From: Streptomyces collinus Tu 365
Lineage (GTDB): Bacteria > Actinomycetota > Actinomycetes > Streptomycetales > Streptomycetaceae
Direction of reading: 5' to 3'
DNA: 64,000 nt
NCBI RefSeq assembly: GCF_000444875.1
Contig: NC_021985.1
Coordinates: 868,001 to 932,000, forward strand
In this document: positions 42,044 through 50,015 of the stretch, in pieces
How positions within the stretch are numbered: position 1 is the stretch's first letter
Layout of the letters: each line of letters starts with the position of its first letter
The notes under the pieces: generated by a model
What the model saw: the letters and a program-made list of their open reading frames with translations, nothing else
What the model was told of the DNA's origin: nothing
Databases searched by the model: none
Translations under genes and position numbers: made by a program

Positions 42044-44392
42044 TCACTCCGTCTCGTGGTTGGTTGCTGTTCCCGCGACCATGAGCTGGCCCAGCGCCAG
42101 CCCGCCGTCGTTCGGGGGGACTTCGCGGTGGCGCAGGACGGTGAAGCCGTCCGCGGCCAGCAGGGCGGCGCACTCGTGCTCCAGCAGGCCGTTGGCGAAG
42201 ACACCTCCGGTGAGGGCCACGGTGGTCAGCCCCGCGGCCGCGCGGGCCCGGCCGCAGATCCCGGTGACGGCGCGTGCGACACCGCGGTGGAAGCGGGCCG
42301 CGAGCACCGGGGCGGGGGTGCCGCGCCGCTGGTCGGCGAGGAGCGCCCGGAGCATCGGCGCCGGGTCGATCAGGTGGCCGGCCGGGAGCCCGAAGGGGTA
42401 CGCCACCGCGTCGGCGCCCCACGCCCGCGCGGCCGCCGCCTCCAGTTCGAGCGCCGCCTGCGCCTCGTAGCCGGCCCGGTGGCAGACGCCCACCAGGGAG
42501 GAGACCGCGTCGAAGAGGCGGCCCATGCTGGAGGTGGCGACGCAGGCCACCCACCGCTCCAGCTGCCTGCGCAGCACGGTGAGTTCGGCCTCGGTGCAGG
42601 CGGTGACGGACGGCAGGCCCGGCTCCCAGGGCAGTCCGGCGTCCCACAGCCGGGCCAGCGCCAGCCGGCAGGGGTTGGCGACGCCCGCGTCCCCGCCGGG
42701 GAGCGGGGCGGGGACGAGGTGCGCCAGCCGGCGGTAACCGGTGTAGTCGGCGAGCAGGACCTCGCCGCCCCAGACGGTGCCGTCGTCGCCGTAGCCGGTG
42801 CCGTCGAAGGCGACGCCGATCACCGGCGTGCTGCCGTCGAGGCCGTGCTCGGCCATCGCGGAGGCGATGTGGGCGTGGTGGTGCTGGACCTGCCGGGGTG
42901 GTCCGGCGCCGAGCCGGGCGGACCGCCGGCGGGCCCATCCCGTCGAGTGGTAGCCGGGGTGGCGGTCGGCGGCGACCAGGCACGGGGTGACGCCGGTGAG
43001 CCGGGTGAGGTGCCGTTCGGCGCGTTCGGCGGCCTCCAGGGTGGCCAGGTCGCCCATGTCGCCGATGTGCGGCCCGAACCAGGCCTGGTCGCCCTCGCCC
43101 AGGCACAGGGCGTTCTTCAGGTCGCCGCCGACCGCGAGCACCGCGGGGACCGGGAGCGGGAGGCGCACCGGGCGCGGGACGTAGCCGCGGGAGCGGCGCA
43201 GCACCTGCTCGGTGCCGTCCTGGCGCACCCGCAGCAGGGAGTCGTCGCAGGGTGAGGCGATGGGCCGGTCGTGGCCGAGCCAGGCGTCGGCGAGTCCGGC
43301 GAGCCGGGTCAGCGCCTCGGCGTCGTCGGTGACGATGGGCTCGCCCGAGCGGTTGCCGCTGGTCATGACCAGCACCTGCGGGCCCGGGGGGTCGCCGGCC
43401 AGCCCGAACAGGAGGGTGTGCACGGGGGTGTACGGCAGCATGACGCCGATGTGCGGGCTGCCGGGGCACACCTCGCCGGCGAGGTGGAGGCCGTCCGGGG
43501 GCGTGCGGCGGCGGAGCAGGACGATGGGGCGGCGGGCTCCGGTGAGCGCCGCGCGTTCGGCGTCGGAGAGGTGCGCGACGCGCTCGGCGGTGCGCGGGTC
43601 GGCGCACATCACGGCGAAGGCCTTGCCGCCGCGTTCCTTGCGCTCGCGCAGGGTGGCGACGGCCCGTGCGTCGGTGGCGTCGCAGGCCAGGTGGTAGCCG
43701 CCGACGCCCTTGACGGCGACGATCCGGCCGGCGGCGAGCAGGGCCCGCGCCGTGGCCAGGGCGTCGGCGTCCCGGGCGGGGCGGACACCGGTGCCCTCGG
43801 CGGGGACGAGCCGCAGCCGGGGTCCGCAGTCGGGGCAGGCGACGGGCTGGGCGTGGAAGCGCCGGTCGGCCGGATCGCCGTACTCGCGGGCGCAGGCGGG
43901 GCACATCGGGAAGCCGGCCATGGTGGTGGCGGCGCGGTCGTAGGGCATCGCGGTGGCGATGGTGAAGCGGGGGCCGCAGTGGGTGCAGGTGAGGAACGGG
44001 TGGCGGTGCCGGCGGTCGGCGGGCGCGGCCAGTTCGCGCAGGCAGTCGGCGCAGGTCGCGGTGTCGGGCGGGAGCTGGGTGCGGCCCTCGGCCCGGTCGG
44101 TGGCGCGGATGCTGAACGGGCCGGTGGCGCCGGTGGCGGGCAGGTTCTCGCGGCCGACGCCGGTCACGGCCGCCAGCGGGGGTGGCTGCTCGGCCAACTG
44201 GTCGCAGAACCGGTCCACTTCACCGGCCGGGCCCTCGACCTCGATGAGGACGCCGTTCGCGGTGTTGCTCACGAAGCCGGTCAGCGCGAGGTCGGCGGCC
44301 AGGCGGTGCACGTACGGCCGGAAGCCCACGCCCTGCACGGTGCCGCGCACGGTGATCCGGCGGCGGACCGCGCCGGTGGCGGGCGCGGTCAC
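42044..44392 (-). CDS. hypF: Carbamoyltransferase HypF
   Basis: A 782-aa HypF. The N-terminal acylphosphatase domain has TVQGVGFRPYVHRLA. Two zinc-finger pairs follow (CADCLREL with CTHCGPRF, CPACAREY with CPDCGPR), then a YrdC-like domain (AVKGVGGYHLACDA) and a Kae1-like C-terminal domain (VQHHHAHIASAMAEHGL). It converts carbamoyl phosphate into the cyanide precursor on HypE. GTG 44392 overlaps the hypB stop; the longer open frame upstream is a hypB shadow. Confidence 0.95.
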   Translation of the reverse strand: MTAPATGAVRRRITVRGTVQGVGFRPYVHRLAADLALTGFVSNTANGVLIEVEGPAGEVDRFCDQLAEQPPPLAAVTGVGRENLPATGATGPFSIRATDRAEGRTQLPPDTATCADCLRELAAPADRRHRHPFLTCTHCGPRFTIATAMPYDRAATTMAGFPMCPACAREYGDPADRRFHAQPVACPDCGPRLRLVPAEGTGVRPARDADALATARALLAAGRIVAVKGVGGYHLACDATDARAVATLRERKERGGKAFAVMCADPRTAERVAHLSDAERAALTGARRPIVLLRRRTPPDGLHLAGEVCPGSPHIGVMLPYTPVHTLLFGLAGDPPGPQVLVMTSGNRSGEPIVTDDAEALTRLAGLADAWLGHDRPIASPCDDSLLRVRQDGTEQVLRRSRGYVPRPVRLPLPVPAVLAVGGDLKNALCLGEGDQAWFGPHIGDMGDLATLEAAERAERHLTRLTGVTPCLVAADRHPGYHSTGWARRRSARLGAGPPRQVQHHHAHIASAMAEHGLDGSTPVIGVAFDGTGYGDDGTVWGGEVLLADYTGYRRLAHLVPAPLPGGDAGVANPCRLALARLWDAGLPWEPGLPSVTACTEAELTVLRRQLERWVACVATSSMGRLFDAVSSLVGVCHRAGYEAQAALELEAAAARAWGADAVAYPFGLPAGHLIDPAPMLRALLADQRRGTPAPVLAARFHRGVARAVTGICGRARAAAGLTTVALTGGVFANGLLEHECAALLAADGFTVLRHREVPPNDGGLALGQLMVAGTATNHETE

Positions 44393-45117
44393 GGGGCGGT
44401 GGTGGCGGCGGTGTGGTGGTGGTGCCCGTGCGGGTGGGGGGCGAGCGGCGGCCGGTGCGACGGGGCGGCGTGCCGGGCGGCGAGGGTGTGGGCCAGCAGG
44501 GTGTCGACGCCGTCGCCGGTGCGGGCGCACGACCGTACGGTCTCGACCCCGGGGTTGACCCGCTGGAGGTTGGCCAGGAAGGCGGCCTCGTCGAAGCCGG
44601 CCGCCTCCGCGAGGTCGGTCTTGGTGATGACGACCAGGTGGGCGGAGCCGAAGGCGGTGGGGTACTTCAGCGGCTTGTCCTCGCCCTCGGTGACCGCCAT
44701 CAGGACGATCCGCAGGCTCTCGCCGAGGTCGTAGGAGGCCGGGCAGACCAGGTTGCCGACGTTCTCCACGAAGAGCACCGCGGTGTCCGCCGGCAGCCAG
44801 CCCTCCAGGTGCCCGCGCACCTGCCGGGCCTCCAGGTGGCACAGTCCGTCGGTGAGCACCTGCTGGACCGGCGCGCCCGAACGGGCCAGCCGGACGGCGT
44901 CGTTCTCGGTCGCCAGGTCCGCGGTGAGCGCGGCGACCGGGACGTCCCGCTCGACCGCCCGGGCCAGCACCCGGCCGAGAAGCTCGGTCTTCCCGCTGCC
45001 GGGGCTGGAGAGCAGGTTGACCACGGTCACGCCCTGCCGCGTCAGCTCCTCGCGCAGGCTCGCGGCCAGGTCGTCGTTCTTCGCCAGGACGGCTTGCTTG
45101 ACGTCGGACCGGCACAT
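44389..45117 (-). CDS. hypB: Hydrogenase nickel-incorporation GTPase HypB
   Basis: A 242-aa GTPase with the P-loop SSPGSGKT, the DLATENDA segment that binds metal at the dimer interface, ENVGNLVCP and the G4-like TKTDL. The N-terminal MCRSD is short and lacks the usual His-rich stretch. Instead the C-terminus carries HPHGHHHH near the end, a possible nickel store in an unusual place. It works with HypA. The stop overlaps hypF. Confidence 0.93.
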   Translation of the reverse strand: MCRSDVKQAVLAKNDDLAASLREELTRQGVTVVNLLSSPGSGKTELLGRVLARAVERDVPVAALTADLATENDAVRLARSGAPVQQVLTDGLCHLEARQVRGHLEGWLPADTAVLFVENVGNLVCPASYDLGESLRIVLMAVTEGEDKPLKYPTAFGSAHLVVITKTDLAEAAGFDEAAFLANLQRVNPGVETVRSCARTGDGVDTLLAHTLAARHAAPSHRPPLAPHPHGHHHHTAATTAP

Positions 45118-45177
45118 GGGCGCAGCTCCTCGGAGTCGTTCGGCGGAGCCCCGGCCGTGTCCGGTACGGCCCGGGTC

Positions 45178-45768
45178 TCACCGATCTTCGGCTCCGGCGG
45201 GCACATGGCCGGGCAGCGCAGCCGGGTGCGGGGTCCCGGATTCCACCGGGCGGCCCAACGCCGGGGCGGGCGCGGCCGGGTCGGCCAGCAGTACGGGGAC
45301 CAGCGTGTGCAGCGCGTCCACGGCCCGGTCGACCGCTTCGCGCACGGGTACGCTCAGCCCCGGCGCGATGTCCTCGTCGCCGCGGGGCAGGACGCCGGGC
45401 TCGCAGGCCAGCACCAGGACCCGGGGCAGCGGTTCGTCGCCGAGCTGCGCGGCCAGGGCCAGCACCTTCGCCGGGTCCATGCCGTGGGCCTCGGGGACGG
45501 CCGTGCCGTCGGGCGGGTCGGCCTCGACGAGGGTGAGGGTGCCGGGGCGGTGCCCGCGCGGGGCGGCGTCGACCAGGACGGCGGTGGCGCAGCCGTCCAG
45601 CAGGGTGTAGGCGAGGTCCATGCCGCGGATGCCGAAGTCCCGCACCGTCGCCTCCGGGGGCAGCGGGCGCCGGTCGAGGGCGCGGATGACCTCGGGCCCG
45701 AACGCGTCGTCGCCGAGGAAGATGTTGCCGACGCCCGCCACCAGCACCCGGCCGGCCGCGGGGCTCAC
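45178..45768 (-). CDS. [NiFe]-hydrogenase maturation protease
   Basis: A 196-aa endopeptidase of the HyaD/HybD/HoxM type. The N-terminus VLVAGVGNIFLGDDAFG contains the metal-sensing acidic residues, and DFGIRGMDLAY and LACEPGVLP hold further family-conserved positions. It is expected to remove the 22-residue tail of the large subunit after nickel insertion. It starts with GTG overlapping the hypX stop; the much longer open frame covers hypX and is rejected. The C-terminal 40 residues are Pro/Ala-rich. Confidence 0.9.
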   Translation of the reverse strand: MSPAAGRVLVAGVGNIFLGDDAFGPEVIRALDRRPLPPEATVRDFGIRGMDLAYTLLDGCATAVLVDAAPRGHRPGTLTLVEADPPDGTAVPEAHGMDPAKVLALAAQLGDEPLPRVLVLACEPGVLPRGDEDIAPGLSVPVREAVDRAVDALHTLVPVLLADPAAPAPALGRPVESGTPHPAALPGHVPAGAEDR

Positions 45769-47477
45769 CGGGCGGCTCCGTCGAACGGGGCCAGCGGGCG
45801 GGTGGAGGCGGCCGGCTGCTTGCGGACGAACGCCGACCGCAGGGCGTGGTAGGGGGCTTCGGGGTCGAAAAAGATGGCGTGCATCCGGGCCAGTTCCTCG
45901 CGCCGGTACTCCGCGAGCGGGCGCACCTCCTCGTCGGCGCGACGGGCCGCGGCCTTGGCGGCGATCCGCTGGGCGAGGTCGGGGGCGGCGGCCAGCTCGG
46001 CGGCCAGCCGCTCGGTCTCGGCGGCGAACTCGCCGGGACCGGTGCGCACGATCCGGTCGGCCAGCCCGGTCCGGGCGGCCGAGGCGGCGCTCAGCGGCAG
46101 CGCCTCGGTGGTCAGCCGGTGCGCGGTGGCGGCGCCGACGCGGCGCGGCAGCGTGTACGTCCAGAACTCGGAGCCGTACAGGCCCATCCGCCGGTAGTGC
46201 GGGTTGAGTACGGCCCCGGCACGGCACCAGACCTGGTCGGCGGCGAGGGCGAGCATGACGCCGCCCGCGGCCGCGTTGCCGCCGAGCGCGGCCACCACCA
46301 GCCGGTCGGTGGTGCGCAGCACGGCCTCGGCCAGGTCGTCCATGGCGTTGATGTTGGCCCAGGACTCCGCGGCCGGGTCGGCGGCCGCCTCGATGACGTT
46401 CAGGTGGATGCCGTTGGAGAAGAAGTCGCGTTCCGGGCCGAGCACGAGGACCCAGGTGGGGTCGGCGAGCGCGTGCTCGTAGGCGGCGAGGAGCCGGCGG
46501 CACTGGTCGGTGCTCATGGCGCCGCCGGGGAAGGAGAAGGTCAGGAAGCCGACGTCGCCGCGTCTGCGGTAGCGGACGTCGGACCAGGTGCGCCGGTCGG
46601 CGGGCAGTTCGAAGGGGACGGGGGCCTCGGGCGGCCGGACGCCGAGGGCGGCGAGCACGGAGGCGGCGGGGCGGCGGAAGGGCGCGGGGTCGCCGGAGTT
46701 CCTGCGCGGGCGCAGCTCGGGGATCCACACGGCGCCGTCGCGGGTGGCCCGGCAGACGGCGCCCGCCCGGGTGGCGAGCAGCTCGCCGGGGCGGCCGCGC
46801 AGTTCGTCCTCCGGGTGGCCGCCGTGCAGGAAGACCTCGTGGCCGAGGATCTCGTCGAGGACGCCGGGCTGCGAGTCGGCGCCGCGGAGCTTGCGCAGCA
46901 CGGTCGCGGTGCTGTCGTGGTCCCAGTCGACGCGGCGCCGGTCCTGCCGGAAGAAGTCGCGCCACACGACGTCCGGGCCGTCGCCCGCGTCACTGGTCTG
47001 CGGGCGGGGCTTGTACGAGGCATCGGCGTACCGGCGTACAGCCAGCAGGACGGCGGACATCGCGGCGTCCGAGGCCTCGTTGCGGTAGAGGTCGCTCTTG
47101 CCGACGGCGGGCACCGGGAACGGCTCCGCGGCCCAGATGTCGCCGGCGTCCATGGCGGCCTCCGCCTGGAGCACGGTCACGCCCCAGTACCCGGCCTGCC
47201 CCGCGATCGCCCAGTCCAGCGACGACGGGCCGCGGTCGCCGGGTGGTCCGGGATGCACGATGAGGCAGGTGTGCTCCCGCCAGACGTCCTCGGGCAGGGC
47301 CGTCTTCAGCATGGGCGCGACGATCAGGTCCGGGCCCGTTTCCCGGACGGCCGCACGGACGGGTTCGGGGCCGTGCGTGGCGAGGACGACGTCCACCCGG
47401 TGGCCCTCGTCCGAGAGTTCGACGTACACGCGTTGGGTGAGACTGTTGAACGCGCTGGCGACGAGCAAAATGTTCAT
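45765..47477 (-). CDS. hypX: HypX, CO-ligand forming hydrogenase maturation protein
   Basis: A 570-aa two-domain protein. The N-terminal half resembles formyl-tetrahydrofolate-dependent transferases ([52 protein letters not shown]). The C-terminal half resembles crotonases (LTFSFPGGAMSTDQC, FFSNGIHLNVIEAA, GGNAAAGGVMLALAADQVW). HypX makes the CO ligand from formyl-CoA made from formyl-THF under air. Its presence fits an oxygen-tolerant enzyme. It is first in the reverse operon, and its stop overlaps the protease start. Confidence 0.93.
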   Translation of the reverse strand: MNILLVASAFNSLTQRVYVELSDEGHRVDVVLATHGPEPVRAAVRETGPDLIVAPMLKTALPEDVWREHTCLIVHPGPPGDRGPSSLDWAIAGQAGYWGVTVLQAEAAMDAGDIWAAEPFPVPAVGKSDLYRNEASDAAMSAVLLAVRRYADASYKPRPQTSDAGDGPDVVWRDFFRQDRRRVDWDHDSTATVLRKLRGADSQPGVLDEILGHEVFLHGGHPEDELRGRPGELLATRAGAVCRATRDGAVWIPELRPRRNSGDPAPFRRPAASVLAALGVRPPEAPVPFELPADRRTWSDVRYRRRGDVGFLTFSFPGGAMSTDQCRRLLAAYEHALADPTWVLVLGPERDFFSNGIHLNVIEAAADPAAESWANINAMDDLAEAVLRTTDRLVVAALGGNAAAGGVMLALAADQVWCRAGAVLNPHYRRMGLYGSEFWTYTLPRRVGAATAHRLTTEALPLSAASAARTGLADRIVRTGPGEFAAETERLAAELAAAPDLAQRIAAKAAARRADEEVRPLAEYRREELARMHAIFFDPEAPYHALRSAFVRKQPAASTRPLAPFDGAAR

Positions 47478-47515
47478 GCCATGGCATGTTGGCCCCTTCC
47501 CGGCATACCGGGAAG
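47475..47515. promoter_or_regulatory. Palindrome and hairpin at the hypX start
   Basis: CATGCCATGGCATG (47475-47488) is a perfect 14-bp palindrome that includes the hypX ATG. Eight bases upstream in the hypX sense, CTTCCCGG/CCGGGAAG (47496-47503 and 47508-47515) forms an 8-bp stem with a 4-nt loop. The elements could control hypX translation or end transcription of the upstream small frame. Confidence 0.5.
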
Positions 47516-47543
47516 AACCCGTGCGGTGTTTCCTGGTCCGCCG

Positions 47544-47728
47544 TCAGGTCCCCTCCTCCATCCGGATCGCGTTCCGCAGGTCCTCGAAGGCCCGCCCCCG
47601 CTCGTCCCTGTGGGCCTCCAGCGGGCACCGGCGATCGCGTCGAGCTCGCGCCGGATGGCGTGCCCGGCGAGCTGCTCGAACCGGCCGCGGCGGCGGCCGC
47701 CGCGGTGGGCGGGGTTCTTGAAGGTCAT
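47544..47728 (-). pseudogene. Frameshifted small ORF upstream of hypX
   Basis: From ATG 47728 one frame reads MTFKNPAHRGGRRRGRFEQL, then AGHAIRRELDAIA. About 35 codons in, the sequence continues sensibly only in another frame as CPLEAHRDERGRAFEDLRNA, then IRMEEGT and stop. Both halves have high third-position GC, so a one-base loss near 47630 probably broke a gene of about 60 aa, or it is a sequencing error. The whole protein would be basic and helical. I cannot assign a family. Confidence 0.5.
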
Positions 47729-47850
47729 GCGGCGAGGCTCACCCCGGCGGGGGGCGGCCATCGCCGGGGCGCTGCTGCCCGGGAGCGTGCACGGGCGCTC
47801 GGGGGAGGCGCGTCGAAGCGCGAGGGGGCGCCACGAGGCGCGTGTGAGCG

Positions 47851-47890
47851 GATGTGACCGGGTGCGACCGGATGCGGCCGGGCGCGACCG
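47851..47890. repeat. Four copies of a 10-bp GC-rich unit
   Basis: Units of consensus GRTGCGACCG (GATGTGACCG, GGTGCGACCG, GATGCGGCCG, GGCGCGACCG) run in tandem between the frameshifted small ORF and the next gene's stop. No function is apparent; the period equals roughly one helical turn. Confidence 0.6.
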
Positions 47891-47917
47891 GCTCCGGAGC
47901 CGTCGGGTGACGCGCCG

Positions 47918-48445
47918 TCAGGCGGCCAGGGCCGGGCCCGTACGGAGACGCTCCAGGAGCTGGTCGCGGTGGAGGTCGGCCACGGGTGCGAGGAGGTCCG
48001 GGTGCCTGAGCAGCGCCGCGGCGCTGCGGTCGCCGTCGTCGGGGTCGAGCAGGCGGCGGAACTCGGCCGCCGGGCCCGCGGTGTGCTCTCCCCCGGCCAG
48101 CGCGCCGACGGCGGTGCCCGCCAGCTCCGGGTCGGTGAGCAGGCCGGCGGCCCAGCTCGCGACGACCTCGTCCACCCAGGTGCGCCACGCCCAGTCCTGC
48201 GGCGTGTCCTCGCCGGCCGCGTCGGCGCCGGTGATCCAGTCCAGGCGGGCCGCGCCACCGGGCCCGGCCAGGGTGACGAGCCCGGCGTCGAGCTCGGTCG
48301 GGTAGCGCAGCCACGCGGCGACCGTCACGGCCTGCCGCGCCTGCGCCTCGCACAGGGCGGAGGACAGCGCGCCGCCGCAGGGCGGGTAGGCGCCGGTCAG
48401 CCAGCGGGCCGTCGCGGCGATCAGGGGGGACAGGTCTGTGAGCAC
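47918..48445 (-). CDS. Hypothetical protein, 175 aa
   Basis: A 175-aa acidic, helical protein starting at GTG 48445. It contains YPPCGGALSSALCEAQARQA near the N-terminus and a regular Ala/Leu-rich helix pattern; PVADLHRDQLLERLRTG lies near the end. No signal peptide, membrane segment or catalytic motif is visible. I do not recognise it. It lies upstream of the hyp operon on the same strand, separated by about 440 bp, and is divergent from the DUF1360 gene. Confidence 0.65.
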   Translation of the reverse strand: MLTDLSPLIAATARWLTGAYPPCGGALSSALCEAQARQAVTVAAWLRYPTELDAGLVTLAGPGGAARLDWITGADAAGEDTPQDWAWRTWVDEVVASWAAGLLTDPELAGTAVGALAGGEHTAGPAAEFRRLLDPDDGDRSAAALLRHPDLLAPVADLHRDQLLERLRTGPALAA

Positions 48446-48645
48446 TACCGGGCCGTCCGAACTGCGTGAGGGGAACAGGGGCTCGACGTCACGGTAGCCC
48501 GCGGCCGGGCGCGTTTGGAGGGGCTGGGAACTTCGTCATATGTGGCTTGGCCCACGTCACGGGCGCCGGCCGACGTGTGGCCGGTGACCGCGGGGGAACT
48601 CGGGGCGCGCCCGCCGGAGGGCGGGCCGCACACCAGGGAGGTTCG

Positions 48646-49137
48646 ATGACGACGGACGCCGGCCGGTACGACGACCAGGACGAGGTGCCCCTCACGGGGT
48701 ACGCGGCCCTCGCCTCCGTCCTGGCGGCAGGCGTCGGCGCCTACACGCTGGTGGCCAGGTCCCGGGGAGTCCGGCTGCCGGAGCGGCTGCCGCCCTGGGA
48801 CGTGGCCCTTCTCGGGGTGGCGACGTACAAGACGTCCAGGCTGCTGACCAGGGACAAGGTGACAAGTTTCGTGCGCGCCCCGTTCACCCGCCGGACCGGC
48901 CAGGGCGAGGGGAGCGAGGTCCTCGACGAACCGCGCGGCACGGGCCTGCGGCGGGCGGTGGGCGACCTGCTGTCCTGCCCCTTCTGCACCTCGGCGTGGG
49001 CGGCGACGGCACTGGTCTGCTCGTACACCGCGTCCGAGCGCCTGACCCGCGTGGTGTGCGGGGGTCTCGGAGCGGTGACGGTGGCGGACTGGCTCCAGTA
49101 CGCGTGGACCTGGACCCAGCAGTCGGCCGAGGAGTGA
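48646..49137 (+). CDS. DUF1360 family protein
   Basis: A 163-aa DUF1360 protein. It contains two hydrophobic segments (YAALASVLAAGVGAYTLV, about residues 19-36, and a C-terminal VCGGLGAVTVADWLQYAW). The family motif region YKTSRLLTRDKVTSFVRAPF lies centrally, followed by LLSCPFCTSAWAATALV with a CxxC pair. AGGGAGGTTCG precedes ATG 48646; the longer frame is rejected. It is probably membrane-associated; function unknown in the family. Confidence 0.86.
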   Translation: MTTDAGRYDDQDEVPLTGYAALASVLAAGVGAYTLVARSRGVRLPERLPPWDVALLGVATYKTSRLLTRDKVTSFVRAPFTRRTGQGEGSEVLDEPRGTGLRRAVGDLLSCPFCTSAWAATALVCSYTASERLTRVVCGGLGAVTVADWLQYAWTWTQQSAEE

Positions 49138-49252
49138 GGTGCCGGGCGCCCGCGGCCCCGGGGCGGCCGGGGCCCCGCGGCCCGTGTGACGCCGACGATC
49201 CGCCGGTCCCCCGGCGGCCGGGGCGCGGCATCGTGAGGAAGGAAGCCCCCTC

Positions 49253-49687
49253 ATGCATCACGACGAGATGATCGGAAAGGTCCAGGCGCTCGCCGCGCTG
49301 CCGGACCGCGGGGCGGCCGAGCGGGCCGCGCGCGCGGTGGTGAGCACGCTGTCGGAGCGGCTGCCGTCCGGGCTCGCCCGCCATGTGGCCGCTCAGCTGC
49401 CGCCCGATCTGGCGGCCCCGATGCGCGAGGCGGCGGACGCCTCGGCCGCCCCCGACTCGGGCACCGCGGGTGAGGCGTTCGGGCTCGCGGTGTTCGCGGG
49501 GCGGATCGCCGACCGGGCCGGGACCGACGAGGACACCGCGCTGCGGGAGGCCGCCGCGGTACTGGAGGTGCTGGACGCGGCCCTGGCCCCGGAGCTGACC
49601 GAGCGGATGGCCGGGGCGCTGCCCGCCGACATCCGGGACCTGTTGCCGGTGGGGCGCGCCGAGGACGACGGCGGCGGCACGGGCTAG
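49253..49687 (+). CDS. DUF2267 family protein
   Basis: A 144-aa protein matching the DUF2267 pattern of two similar helical halves: RAARAVVSTLSERLPSGLARHVAAQLPPDL and later EAAAVLEVLDAALAPELTERMAGALPADIRDLLP (positions about 24-53 and 100-133; only key residues intended). Family members are small cytosolic proteins of unknown function. It lies on the same strand as the DUF1360 gene, 115 bp on, and converges with a 53-aa membrane protein gene. Confidence 0.82.
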   Translation: MHHDEMIGKVQALAALPDRGAAERAARAVVSTLSERLPSGLARHVAAQLPPDLAAPMREAADASAAPDSGTAGEAFGLAVFAGRIADRAGTDEDTALREAAAVLEVLDAALAPELTERMAGALPADIRDLLPVGRAEDDGGGTG

Positions 49688-49706
49688 CGCGGGGCGGCGC
49701 ACGCTC

Positions 49707-49868
49707 CTATCGCCGGTGCGGTCGTGTCCGGGGCCGCCTGAAGAGGGACCTGCGCCGGGCGTGGCGGGCGGACGGGGCCGCCCGGGTGACCCAGCGGTCC
49801 TCGACCCGGTCCAGGCCGTAGAGCAGCACGCTGAGCACGGGGAGCAGCAGAAGGGCGACGGTGACCAC
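49707..49868 (-). CDS. Small membrane peptide, 53 aa
   Basis: A 53-aa protein from GTG 49868, with AGGAGG six bases upstream. Residues 1-17 are a hydrophobic span (VTVALLLLPVLSVLLYG), followed by LDRVEDRW and a very basic tail (RHARRRSLFRRPRTRPHRR). It resembles small conserved Streptomyces membrane peptides that I remember with the same LLYGLDRVEDRW core. Much longer frames on this strand are shadows of the transporter gene. Function unknown. Confidence 0.72.
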   Translation of the reverse strand: MVTVALLLLPVLSVLLYGLDRVEDRWVTRAAPSARHARRRSLFRRPRTRPHRR

Positions 49869-50015
49869 GGGGGGCCTCCTCCCGGCCGGCGAGCCGCCCG
49901 GGTGCCCCTGCTCGGGCTCCTCCCACGCCCGCGGGTGGTGAAGGTCCTGTGACCGCGCGTTGTACGGCGCCCTCCGCCGGGATACCCGTACCGTTCTCCG
50001 CAGGCGTGACGGTCC

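Noticed and set aside
42044..45181. A 1045-codon HypF reading
   Set aside because: The first 263 codons are a shadow of hypB. The HypF acylphosphatase domain begins at GTG 44392, overlapping the hypB stop.
45178..46965. A 595-codon maturation protease reading
   Set aside because: The upstream two thirds are antisense-free but out-of-frame hypX sequence. The protease fold begins at GTG 45768.
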